The translations under genes and the position numbers were made by a program. A stretch of 64,000 bases of DNA from contig VLTN01000083.1 of NCBI GenBank assembly GCA_008330645.1, forward strand, positions 1-64,000, in the 5' to 3' direction. Source of the stretch: Cafeteria roenbergensis. Its lineage: Eukaryota; Sar; Bigyra; Bicosoecida; Cafeteriaceae. Shown one piece after another: positions 49,514-59,600 of the stretch. The notes beneath the pieces were generated by a model, which saw nothing but the letters and a program-made list of their open reading frames with translations, was not told the DNA's origin and ran no database searches. Position 1 is the first letter of the stretch; each line of letters starts with the position of its first letter.

Positions 49514-50563
49514 ATGGCGGACGCCGGCTGCGGAACTCTGTCGGCGGCGAGTTCGACACTCGCCTCCCCGACGCGCGAACTGCCAAGCCCGCGGGCAGGG
49601 CTCGAGCGGGCGTGCGGCGAGGGCCTGCGGTTCGCAGGCTTTGCGCCACGCGTCGCCGCGTCGGCGGGGGGCGCGCTGGCGGGAGCGTGGGAGCACGCGG
49701 GCAGCGGCACAGCCGCGCGAGCGCGCGTCTCCGCGCTCGCGGGCACAGCCATGCTCTTGCTGTGGCAGGACGGCTGCGGGCCCGCCGGCGCACCAGCTTG
49801 CAGCCCCCAGGCCGGGCCAGGCGCGGGGGGCGGCGCGGCCGCAGCTCCGGCGAGGTCGGCTTGCGTTCGCTTCAGCGTCGCCGACGTGACGGCCTGCCGG
49901 GGGGCGGAGGGGCGAGCCCCGGCTGCCAGGCGGGTGAGCGCAGCCGCCGCGTCGCTGCTCCCCCCGCCGCATCGCCGCGGGCAGCTCCTGCTCGAGGGCT
50001 TGGAGACGTCGGCGCTCCGCCGTGTGGCCGCCATGTCCGGCCCGCGAGCCGCTGCCGCCCTCGCTCAGACTTGCCGGCGGTGCAGGGACGCCGCGCTGGA
50101 CGAGGCGGTGTGGGAGGAGCTGGCGCGAGGCCCAGTGGCCGGGCATGCGTCCGTGGGCGGGCGAGCGATCGCGGCTTGCGTGGCGGGCAGGGAGCCGGTG
50201 TGCGCGCTGCGCGACCCGGCACCGGTGCTGGCGCTGCAGCGCGTCGTCCGGCAGCGCCTGGCGATGCGCAGCGATGCAGCGGCTGGGGGGGCGGGAGGGC
50301 GGGCGCGGGCCCCCGTATGGAGGCTCGCGGTGGCGTTGGCAGTTCAGCAAGCTCGCGAGGCGAGTGTCGAGCGGGCCCGATGGCTCCGCAGCTTGCAGGC
50401 TCCCGCGGGGCTCCCGCCCGACGAGTACGGGGATGTGGGCCGCCCACCGTTTTTCTTGGGCACCATTGTCGGCCACCAGCCCCCTGGGACCGTGCTGGAC
50501 CCGCGAACGGGGCTGTTCGTTCCCGAGGGCTACTTGCCAAGCATGCCGCATCTGCGCGGCTAG
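49514..50563 (+). CDS. F-box-like protein
   Basis: Single exon, 349 aa. The N-terminal 150 residues are Ala/Gly-rich. Around residues 160-200 is an F-box-like pattern: LLEGLETSALRRVAAM, then AAALAQTCRRCRDAALDEAV and WEELA, with the hydrophobic, Cys and Trp spacing of the family. F-box proteins recruit targets to SCF ubiquitin ligases through SKP1. The rest has no repeats of WD40 or LRR type; the C-terminus (PPFFLGTIVGHQPPG, RTGLFVPEGYLP) looks ordered but unknown. The F-box call comes from the pattern alone and the canonical leading Leu-Pro is absent. Confidence 0.55.
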   Translation: MADAGCGTLSAASSTLASPTRELPSPRAGLERACGEGLRFAGFAPRVAASAGGALAGAWEHAGSGTAARARVSALAGTAMLLLWQDGCGPAGAPACSPQAGPGAGGGAAAAPARSACVRFSVADVTACRGAEGRAPAARRVSAAAASLLPPPHRRGQLLLEGLETSALRRVAAMSGPRAAAALAQTCRRCRDAALDEAVWEELARGPVAGHASVGGRAIAACVAGREPVCALRDPAPVLALQRVVRQRLAMRSDAAAGGAGGRARAPVWRLAVALAVQQAREASVERARWLRSLQAPAGLPPDEYGDVGRPPFFLGTIVGHQPPGTVLDPRTGLFVPEGYLPSMPHLRG

Positions 50564-50887
50564 CGGCCGGTCGGCGTGCGCACGCGCCTGGCGGAGGCCG
50601 CTTGTTCGCACGCTTGTTGGTGTGCGAGCTCGCGCCCCTGGCCGGCCCAATCGCGCGGGCTGTCGCGCGACGCGACCGCACAAGTTCAAGTTGCAGCGCT
50701 TGCCAGCACAACGCGACGGCCGGCTCGCGGGAAAAAAAACAAAACGGGCTGACGGCACTCGCGCGCACCAAGGCGACGCCCCAGTCGCTGGCGCACAGCG
50801 GAGACTCGCTCTCCGGTACTGTGCTTGCGTGCTCGCGAGTCGCAGCGACATCCGGCGCGTGGGGGCGCAGGGCAGCGCACCGACAGC
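50564..50887. other. Intergenic region, F-box-like gene to MATE transporter
   Basis: 324 bases, somewhat lower in G+C, with an A-run near 50,732-50,740. No gene recognised; presumably 3' UTR and MATE promoter. Confidence 0.5.
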
Positions 50888-53061
50888 ATGGCTGCTGATT
50901 TGTCCAAGGCCCTTCTCGACGAGGCCGAGGCCGGCCCGGATGCCGTGGTCGTGGGAGGCCGCACCCTCAACGGCGGCAAGCCCGCGCGCCTGTCGGATGC
51001 CAGCGGCTCGGACGCGGACAGCGATGCTGGCAGCGACAAGGAGCCGAAGACGTGTTGCGGCTTCGCGGGCAGCTTTGCGGACGAGACTAACCGCATGGTC
51101 GCGCTGGCCTGGCCGGTGGCCATCGGCTACCTCTCGACCTCGGCCATGACCACCGTGGACATGGGCTTCGTGGGGCACTTGGGGAAGGACGAGCTGGCGG
51201 CCATGAGCGTCAGCAACGTCGTTATGATGGGCACCTTTGGTGAGAGCAAAAGCACCTCGCTGCGGGCGAGGCTTCGGGGCAATGCCGGGCGCGCGGGCCC
51301 GCGCGCCCGGCGCATCGTGGCGCGTGCGCGGCTGCGCGGTCCTGCTCGTCCGCATGGCAGTTGCCCCTTTGGCTGCTGCGGGGTCTCGGGCGGGCTTTGC
51401 GAGACCCGGCCTTTGGCAACCGGCTTCTAGGGACTTCGCGCCGACTCCGATGGCGGCTTGGCACGGCCCCGCGTTGGCCCCGCTGGCCCCCGTGCGTCGC
51501 CTTCCCCCCACCAGCCTTGCTTTCGTTCCTTCCCGCGCTGGCGCTCGTTCCCGCAGCCGTGTCCGTGGGCATCATGGGCAGCCTGGGGCCGCTTTGCTCG
51601 CAAGCCTTTGGCGCGCAGCAGTACAACCGGGTCGCAACATGGTTGCAGGTGTCTGTGGTCTGGCCCACGCTGCTCTTCTTCCCGCCGATGGTGCTCATCT
51701 GGTGCTTCGCGGGCGAGATCATGACGACCCTGGGCGTGCAGTCGACGCCGCGCGTCACGGAGCTGGCCGACCAGTTTGGGCGCTTCTCGCTGCTGTGGCT
51801 GTGGCCTGCCATGCTCTTCAACGCCCTCTCCATGTGGCTCGAGTCCATGGAGATCGTGTGGCCCATCACCATCATCAGCATTTTCTTCATTGGGGTGAAC
51901 TTCCTCCTCAACTGGATCCTGGTGGCGGGCATGGACGGCGCAATCGACGGCTGGGAGGGCATGGGCTTCCTCGGCTCGCCCGTGGCCACCGCGGTGAGCA
52001 AGGTCCTCCAAATCATCGCCCTCTGGGCGTGGGTATTTCCCATCTGCAAGTACCACCGGAAGCACAACGTGTGGCGCCCCTGGTCCACCGATGTGCTGGA
52101 TATGCGCCTCGTGTCCACGTTTCTCCGGATGGGAATCCCGATGGCCCTCACCGAGGCTGTCTTCGACTGGAGCTTCGAGATCCTCACCGGCTTCTCGGGG
52201 GGCCTGTCCGTGGATGACGTGGCAGTCATGGGCGTGCTGGTGAACATGCTCTTCCTGTTCCAGCCGCTGCAGATGGGCGTGTACACGGCCGTATCCATCC
52301 GCGTGGGGAACAAGCTCGGCGACGGCGACGCGGACGCGGCGCGCCGTGTGGCGCGCGTGGGCACCCTCTGGGGCACCGTCTGCGCCATCGGCGTGGGGGG
52401 CCTTCTCTGGGCGCTGTCACCCGTCGTCGGGCAGCTCTTCACAAGCGAGCCCGAGATCCTCCACCTCACGGCGGCCACCACCCCGCTCCTCGCCATAGAC
52501 ATGACGCTCTCCTCGCTGTCCTTCACCGCCCAGGGCATCCTCGAGGGCCAGGGCCGCCCCGAGCTCGCCACCTACGCGGCGCTGGGCGGGAACTGGCTGG
52601 TGGGCCTGCCCCTCGCATGGGCGCTCGCCGTCCCCGCCGGCTTCGGCCTCGCCGGCCTCTGGTGGGGCACCATCGCCGGCGAGGTCGTCCACAGCGTGGT
52701 GCTCCTTGTCATGGCCTCCCGTACCAACTGGGAGCTCGAAGTGACCCGCGCGGCAGAGCTGGCAGAGAAGGAGGCCGCCGAGGAGGAGGCCATCGAGCGC
52801 GCGCTGGGCGACGCCGGCGGCGCCTCTCCCCCGAGCGACGACGGAAGCGTGGCGTCCGGAGCCGTCGACGACAACGGCGACGTCAGCGGACGTCGGCGGG
52901 CGGTTTCGGCGGCCTCCATTGAGCTGGGACCCACCCCCTCGCCGTCGCAGCCGCGCCGCTCCGGCTTCCAGCGCGACACGCCGCGCAACAGCACGTCGGA
53001 TGACGTGGCAATGCTGCTGGCGCGCTACGGCTCCGGCTCCGACCTCGAGACAGATCTCTAG
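50888..53061 (+). CDS. MATE-family multidrug/toxin efflux transporter
   Basis: Two exons, 50888-51239 and 51557-53061, joined phase 1 (GTGAGA...CGCAG, 317 bases); 618 aa. A disordered acidic N-terminus precedes about twelve membrane segments. Family signatures are MVALAWPVAIGYLSTSA, VDMGFVGHLGKDELAA, LGPLCSQAFGAQQYNRV (restored exactly by the splice), GSPVATAVSK, FLRMGIPMALTEAVFDW and AVSIRVGNKLGDGDADAARR. MATE carriers export organic cations in exchange for H+ or Na+. The C-terminal 110 residues are cytosolic, charged and Ser-rich, with possible phosphosites. Substrate unknown. Confidence 0.92.
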
Positions 53062-53776
53062 TCCAGAGGCGACGACGCCGCCCTGCGGCTGTCGACGACG
53101 CCGCCTCCCCTCCAGCAGCTGCCTGCTGCGTCGTCACAGCGCCGCCGCCACCACCCAAGTGCGCCCGAGGCCGCAGTCTCCGCCCTAGGAATTCCAAACT
53201 GCCGCCGTCGTCTTTTTCCCTATTCACGTCACGATGCGTGGGCCGCAGCGCCCCCCTCCCCCTCCCCCCCCTCTATTCCCGCGACGTGCCCTTGTCCCCC
53301 CCCCGCCCCCCCCGTGACCTGCCCCGAGCTGCGGATGGACAACAGCGTTTCGCCACGGGCACTGGGCCTGGCCGTGGGAGCCCGCGCGCAGCTTCGCGTG
53401 CGCAAGCGTGCGGCCTCGCACAGGGCCATCGATCGTGGGGTTGCCTTGCGTGTATGCGGCTTGCCGGCTCATCGCGGCGCTGCCAACGTAATTCCGTCAA
53501 GTTTGACTTGCCGCGCCAGGACGCTTGTCGATGGCGACTTGCAGCACGCGCGAGGGTGTCCTCGGAGCACTCGGACGGCATACACCGACGCGAACAGAGC
53601 CATGCAAGGGTTTGCTTCCGGCCCCACCGCCTGCATCGCCCCGCCGTTGCCGTGAAACGGGCGGCGTGGGGGTTTGCGTCTGCGCTTTTGCTTGCCACGC
53701 TCGGCAGAGCCAACCGCCCGGGGCACACCTCAGTTCGAGCCCCGGCGCACTGCGCCACCCCTTTGGCTGGAGCAGG
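53062..53776. other. Intergenic region with poly-C tracts
   Basis: About 715 bases. 53,250-53,318 is almost all C with several runs of five to nine, able to form G-quadruplexes on the other strand. The rest is less G+C-rich. No gene recognised. Confidence 0.6.
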
Positions 53777-54694
53777 ATGGAACACGACGCAAACGCCGTC
53801 CTGCTGCAGTGCCTGGACTGGGAGCGCTCCCTTCCCCACGTGTCCAAGCCGGCCCCGGCTGCCAAAGTCGAAGACTCTGCCAACGCGGGCGCCACTGCGG
53901 GCCTGGCGAAGCGCAGCGAAGAGGCGCGCGAGAAAGCGCGCTCGGCTGCGCTGTCGGCAGTGAGCCGCCTCATGAAGCCGGCCGGGGCGAGCGCCCCGAG
54001 CCTGAGGAGGCAGCTCCCCAGCGACCACGCGCTCACGCTTGCAAACGCAGCCCTTGCCGAGCGAGGCACCGCCGCCGCCGCCGCCGCGGCCCCCAAGGCC
54101 TTCGACGTGGACGCCAAGCTGTCTTCCGCCGCGGCGGACGCTGCGGCAGCGGGTCGCCTCCCTCGCTCGACGGCTTCTGCAGAGGACACGGCGGCGTCGG
54201 GCGACGCAGCGCCCCGCGTGGCCGGGCGCCAGGACGCCAAGCCGAGCAAGGCCCAGCGGCAGGCCGCGAACATGGCTCGCAAGGCGGAGGGCTGGTACGG
54301 CATCTCCGCCGGCCGCGTGGACCAGGCGACGAAGCGCGACATCGAAGCCCTCCGCTCCCGTCAATGGCTTGACCCGAAGCGGTTTTACAAGACCAAGGGC
54401 GAGGACAAGGACGTCGCCAGCCGCATGCAGTACTTCCACAGGGGCACCGTCGTGGCCGGCAGCATGGACCGCAAATCCTCCACCATTGCCCGAAAGCAAC
54501 GCCCCAAGTCGCTCGTGGAGTCGCTCCTGAGCGACGCGCGCGTGGACAGGTTTACGCGCAAGACCATGGCGGCAGCCAAGCGCGACGCGGCCAGGTCCGG
54601 GTCCGGGGCGGCCCGCCGCCGCGCCAAGCGAGCCCTCGAGGGGCCCAAGTCCTCCTCCGAGCCGCGGCGGCGGCGGCTGAAGCAGCAGCCGTGA
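53777..54694 (+). CDS. Fcf2/TDIF2-like pre-rRNA processing factor
   Basis: Single exon, 305 aa from the ATG at 53777. The C-terminal half matches the Fcf2 domain: WYGISAGRVDQATKRDI, QWLDPKRFYKTKG, MQYFHRGTVVAGSMD, RKQRPKSLVESLLSDARV and DRFTRKTM, in the same order as yeast Fcf2 and human DNTTIP2. These nucleolar proteins act in early 18S rRNA processing. The N-terminal 160 residues are low-complexity Ala/Ser. The C-terminus is strongly basic (RRRAKRAL, PRRRRLK), suiting a nucleolar protein. An upstream in-frame extension exists but lacks conservation features. Confidence 0.88.
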   Translation: MEHDANAVLLQCLDWERSLPHVSKPAPAAKVEDSANAGATAGLAKRSEEAREKARSAALSAVSRLMKPAGASAPSLRRQLPSDHALTLANAALAERGTAAAAAAAPKAFDVDAKLSSAAADAAAAGRLPRSTASAEDTAASGDAAPRVAGRQDAKPSKAQRQAANMARKAEGWYGISAGRVDQATKRDIEALRSRQWLDPKRFYKTKGEDKDVASRMQYFHRGTVVAGSMDRKSSTIARKQRPKSLVESLLSDARVDRFTRKTMAAAKRDAARSGSGAARRRAKRALEGPKSSSEPRRRRLKQQP

Positions 54695-55084
54695 GCCACA
54701 GAACCAGCGGCGGCGGCGGCGGCGGCTGAAGCGGCAGCCGTGCAGCTGCGGCCGGCGCCCCCGCCATGGCTGCTGCTGCTGCGCCTGTGTGCATATATGT
54801 GCGCATTCGTGAGATTTCGTGCGAGCCGGTGCGCGTGTGTGTTCGTGTCTGTGTGTGTGTGTCTGTGTGCGCGACTGTTGCGGTCGAGCCGTCGCCGAGA
54901 AGCCGCGTGCAGAGCTGCCAGGGTGGGCTTGAATGAACCCCTGCCGTTGGCGCAGACGCAATCGTGCTCCGCAGACACAACCGCCGGTTCGTGGCTGCAG
55001 CCGGGTCAAAGCGGCCCAAGCAACAGCGGCCCCACGCAGAGCCGCGCACGCCGGTCGGGGCGGCTGGGGGGGAAGTGGGCGGTT
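54695..55084. other. Convergent intergenic region with a TG-rich tract
   Basis: 390 bases between converging stops. 54,698-54,740 repeats the end of the Fcf2 gene imperfectly (GGCGGCGGCTGAAGC, GCAGCCGTG). 54,785-54,875 is a TG-rich microsatellite. No gene. Confidence 0.65.
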
Positions 55085-56392
55085 TCACGGAAGGGTCTCG
55101 ACGTGGGAGAGGTCGCGGGCCATGTTCTTCTGGTGGGCCTCGTTGGTGCCGCCGCCGATCTCGAGCAGCTTGGCGTCGCGCCAGAGCTGCTCCACGCGGT
55201 ACTCGCCGCAGTAGCCGTATCCGCCCATGGTCTGCATTGCGCGGTCGGCAACGTTCTTGGCCATGGCCGCGCAGTAGAGCTTGACGCCGTCGGAGTCGAC
55301 GCGGTTGCCCGCCGAGTCGAGGCCGAGCGCGGAGGCGGTGGCGTAGACATATGCCTTGCCGGCAGCGTACTCGGCGTAGCTGTCGGCGATGAGGCGCTGG
55401 ATCTGGCCGAAGCGGTTCAGCGAGGAGCCGAAGGCCTTGCGGTCGCGCGCGTACGCGTTCATGGCCTCGATGGAGCGGCGGGCGATGCCCAGGCTCATCG
55501 CGGCGAGCGTGAGGCGCTCCAGCTCCAGGTTCCGCATCATGCTGAGCACGGCCTTGCCCTCGCGGTCGGGCCCCCCGACGAGGTGGGTCGCTGCGGGCAC
55601 GCGCACGTCCTCGAAGACGAGCTCTGCCGTGTACGAGGCGCGCATGCCGCACTTGTCCTTGATCCTCTGGCCCAGACTGAAGCCTGGCATGCCCTTCTCA
55701 ACGAGGAAGAGGGACAGGTCCGAGGCCCCGCCCTTGTCGCCGGTGCGGGCGTACACGACAAAGTGGTCGCCCAGCTCGGTGTCGCTCACTGCGCCGTTGG
55801 TGATCCACATCTTGGCGCCGTTGATGACGTAATCGTCGCCGTCACGCGTGGCGCGCGTGGACATCCCCATCACGTCGGTGCCCGCGCCCGGCTCGGACAT
55901 GCACATGCCGCCGATGGTCTGCCCGGCGCAGGCCGAGGGAAGGATGCGGGCCTTCTGGTCCTCGGTGCCGTTCACGGACAGGTTGTTCACGAACAGCATC
56001 GAGTGAGCGAGGTACGACAGGCAGAAGGACGGGTCCGACGCCGAGAGCTCCTCGTGCGCGATGACAGCCGCAGTGGCGTCCATGCCGGAGCCGCCGTGGT
56101 TGGGGTCGGCGGTGATGCCGAGCAGGCCGAGGTCGCCAAGCTTGCGGAACAGAGGGAGATTGAACTTCTCGTCGCGGTGGTGCTCCAGCGCCTGCGGCTC
56201 CACCTCGGCCTTGGTGAAGGCGCGAACCATCTCGCGCAGCTGCTTGTGGTCCTCGGTGGGGGTGAAGATGTCGCCGACGGCGTTGTTGCCGCCGAGAAGG
56301 CCGGTTGTCGCCCCCGACATGTGGCGGGCTGGCGTCAGCGCGGCAGCGCTCGCTCCGCGGCTGGCCACGCGCATCGCGGCCCTGGTCAGCAT
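55085..56392 (-). CDS. Mitochondrial acyl-CoA dehydrogenase, isovaleryl-CoA dehydrogenase-like
   Basis: Single exon, 435 aa from the ATG at 56392. The start encodes a presequence (MLTRAAMRVASRGASA), with likely cleavage before the first helices. Family motifs: FAD-binding MCMSEPGAGTDV and WITNGA, then LELERLTLAAMSLGIARR and AMQTMGGYGYCGEYRVEQLWRDAKLLEIGGGTNE. In isovaleryl-CoA dehydrogenase the catalytic glutamate sits in the LERL segment, and the site used by other acyl-CoA dehydrogenases (the residue before GT in the last motif) is not Glu; both hold here. It would oxidise isovaleryl-CoA in leucine breakdown, passing electrons to ETF. A related branched or short-chain specificity is possible. 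Confidence 0.85.
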   Translation of the reverse strand: MLTRAAMRVASRGASAAALTPARHMSGATTGLLGGNNAVGDIFTPTEDHKQLREMVRAFTKAEVEPQALEHHRDEKFNLPLFRKLGDLGLLGITADPNHGGSGMDATAAVIAHEELSASDPSFCLSYLAHSMLFVNNLSVNGTEDQKARILPSACAGQTIGGMCMSEPGAGTDVMGMSTRATRDGDDYVINGAKMWITNGAVSDTELGDHFVVYARTGDKGGASDLSLFLVEKGMPGFSLGQRIKDKCGMRASYTAELVFEDVRVPAATHLVGGPDREGKAVLSMMRNLELERLTLAAMSLGIARRSIEAMNAYARDRKAFGSSLNRFGQIQRLIADSYAEYAAGKAYVYATASALGLDSAGNRVDSDGVKLYCAAMAKNVADRAMQTMGGYGYCGEYRVEQLWRDAKLLEIGGGTNEAHQKNMARDLSHVETLP

Positions 56393-56618
56393 CTTGGCAA
56401 GGACTCGGGAACCCGATTCGCGGCAGGGGTGCGCCCGCCGGGCCCGCCGCCAGCGCGCAGCCAGGCGTTGCGCGCCCGGCGATCGGCTCGTTTGGGAACT
56501 CGCGTGGCAGAGCCGCTGGCGTCCCACGACGGCAGCCGCCGACGAGAGCGGGAGAGCGAATCTCGCCGGTTGCATTTGCGAATGACTGCACGCAACTCTC
56601 ACCCAACGCGAGCCGCCG
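56393..56618. other. Short intergenic region, formin 3' end to dehydrogenase promoter
   Basis: 226 bases between two minus-strand genes; it must hold the dehydrogenase promoter. One GGCAGAGC motif near 56,506. Nothing else recognised. Confidence 0.45.
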
Positions 56619-59600
56619 TCACGACGTGGGAGCTGGCTGCTCAGCCCAGCAGCGCAACAGCCCCGCAAGCCCGCGCAGGATGGGGCTGGCGTCGGCGCCC
56701 GGCGCGCCGAAAAACGCCGAGCAGCGCGCGGCTGCGGCCTCGGTGGCGGAAACCGCCGACTCGGCCTCCGAGGCGGCGCTGGCGGCCCTCGCAGCCGCAG
56801 AGGCCAGCTTCTCTGGCACCGGGCTGCCGCCCGCAGCTCTGACGGCCCTTGCCAGCAGCCCACTGCCCTCCTGCAGCCTGCGGAGCGCGCCCCTCACCGA
56901 GTCCATGTCGGCCGCCGCGCCGCTTTCCAGCACACCAGCAAGCGCAAGGGCCTCCCCCGCAGCCATGAGGGGCGCGGCCGTTTGGTTCGCGTCCGGCGCG
57001 GACGGCACTGCGGCCCCTCCGGCAGCCGGGGCGGGCGTGCTTGTCGCCCGAAGCAGGTCGACGGCTCGGGTCCGGCCGTCGAACCCGCAGCTCATCGCCG
57101 CCTCCGCAGCGCCGGTGACGTCGAAGGCCTTCACCGCAAGGCCGCGCTCCCCCACTGCCCGCGACCCCCGCTGCGCCACATTGCCGAGAGCCAGCAGGGC
57201 ACCGAGAAGGCGGACCACGCCTCGCGACTGCACAGCGGCTCGCATGCCCGCCAGGGCCGCGGCGCTGGGGCCCATGACCCGCCGCAGCAGGTCCTCGTCT
57301 TCGGCAGCGAACACCACCGCGCTAGCCGACCACTGCAGCCGCACTGCCGCCTCCCTCATCGCGGCTGGCGAAAGCTGACACACACCGGAGGCGGCAGCGG
57401 AAGCGCCACAAGCGGCAGCAGCATCGTCGCGCGCAGATGCCTTCGCTGCGGCAGCCAGAACCACGCCTCGAATCCGGGCCTCGCACGGCTCCAAGGGGGC
57501 CGCGTCAGCGTTGTGGGCCCCCAGCAAGACGGCCTCGGCCTCGGACGGCAGGCCTCCAGCCAGCAGCCGCTCGCAGTCTGCGGGGGTTGCCCCCCCCTCC
57601 CACAGCCCGACGGGGGAGGCGCCAAGCGCTGCAGCGATGTCGTCGGCGGGCCGGCTGAGCCTGGCCCACGCGATGGACGCGTTCATCAGCCGCTTGGCCC
57701 CGAGCAGGCTGACGGGCTTGGCGGGAACGGGTTCCCGCCCACTCGCTGCACCATCGCTCGCGCCGCTCTTGGAGTCGTGATCCGCCGCAATGTTGCTTGG
57801 CGGACGAGCCCGGCGAGCTGCCACCTTGGCCCGGGCGAACACTCGCTCCACATCTGCGGCGGCAAGCACGAGCGCTTGCGCGTCGGTAGGCTGCGAACAC
57901 CCCAAGTCGCGCGGCGCTGCAGAGGCTTGGCCGTGGTGCTCCCAGTCATTCATCACCATGACGCTGACGTGGCCGCCGAGGCTGGGCTGCCGGGCGCCAT
58001 CACAGGCAGGAGCCGCAGGACCGCGCGCGAGAGACTCTGACTGCTGCCGGTGAGGAGACGCGTTGCAGCTTGCCGGGGCGGAGACCACGACCCGGATGAG
58101 ATCCCACGCAGTTGGCGCAGTCCCAGCGGGCGGGCGGATCGGCGTCCAACGAAGGCGCCTGCGGCTCAAGGGGTCACGCGAAGCGGGCGCGGCCGGACGT
58201 GCGAGCCCAGGACGGGCTGGAGCGCCAGCGGGGCGGGCGGGTCTGGCCATCGGTCCGGCGGGGCGGGCGGGTCTGGCCATCGGTCCGGCGGGGCGGGCGG
58301 GTCTGGCCATCGGTCCGGCGGGGCGGGCGGGTCTGGCCATCGGTCCGGCGGGGCGGGCGGGTCTGGCCATCGGTCCGGCGGGGCGGGCGGGTCTGGCCAT
58401 CGGTCCGGCGGGGCGGGCGGGTCTGGCCATCGGTCCGGCGGGGCGGGCGGGTCTGGCCATCGGTCCGGCGGGGCGGGCGGGTCTGGCCATCGGTCCGGCG
58501 GGGCGGGCGGGTCTGGCCATCGGTCCGGCGGGGCGGGCGGGTCTGGCCATCGGTCCGGCGGGGCGGGCGGGTCTGGCCATCGGTCCGGCGGGGTATGCGG
58601 GTCTGGCCATCGGTCCGGCGGGGCGGGCGGGTCTGGCCATCGGTCCGGCGGGGCGGGCGGGTCTGGCCATCGGTCCGGCGGGGCGGGCGGGTCTGGCCAT
58701 CGGTCCGGCGGGGCGGGCGGGTCTGGCCATCGGTCCGGCGGGGCGGGCGGGTCTGGCCATCGGTCCGGCGGAACGGGCGGGTCTGGCCATCGGTCCGGCG
58801 GGGCGGGCGGGTCTGGCCATCGGTCCGGCGGGGCGGGCGGGTCTGGCCATCGGTCCGGCGGGGCGGGCGGGTCTGGCCATCGGTCCGGCGGGGCGGGCGG
58901 GTCTGGCCACCGGTCCGGCGGGGCGGGCGGGTCTGGCCACCGGTCCGGCGGGGCGGGCGGGTCTGGCCATCGGTCCGGCGGGGCGGGCGGGTCTGGCCAC
59001 CGGTCCGGCGGGGCGGGCGGGTCTGGCCATCGGTCCGGCGGGGCGGGCGGGTCTGGCCATCGGTCCGGCGGGGCGGGCGGGTCTGGCCATCGGTCCGGCG
59101 GGGCGGGCGGGTCTGGCCATCGGTCCGGCGGGGCGGGCGGGCCTGACCATTGGTCCGGCGGGGCGGGCGGGTCTGGCCATCGGTCCGGCGGGGCGGGCGG
59201 GTCTGGCCATCGGTCCGGCGGGGCGGGCGGGCCTGGCCATCGGTCCGGCGGGGCGGGCGGGTCTGGCCATCGGTCCGGCGGGGCGGGCGGGTCTGGCCAT
59301 CGGTCCGGCGGGGCGGGCGGGCCCGGCAGTTGGTCGAATGCAGGTGGACGTCGACGATGCACCGCGACGAACCCCTTGCATGCCGGTTGCCGAAATGGGC
59401 TGGAGTCGCTGGCCTCCGCCATCGGCGCTGCTGACGTCAGCTGAGTCGTCGCTCAGAATGACTCGACGGGAAGCCATGGGCTGGGGACTCGGCACCCCTG
59501 GAGTGGCAAATTCCAGCCACGGGTCCCTTGCGTCTGTCCACACGCACGTCGGGATCGTCCTCGGCTGGGGCGTCGCCTCAGCTGGGGTGCCGCGCCGGCT

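Noticed and set aside
51222-52571. A 449-residue minus-strand frame opposite the MATE gene
   Set aside because: Its composition is the antisense of membrane-protein codons; no domain pattern.
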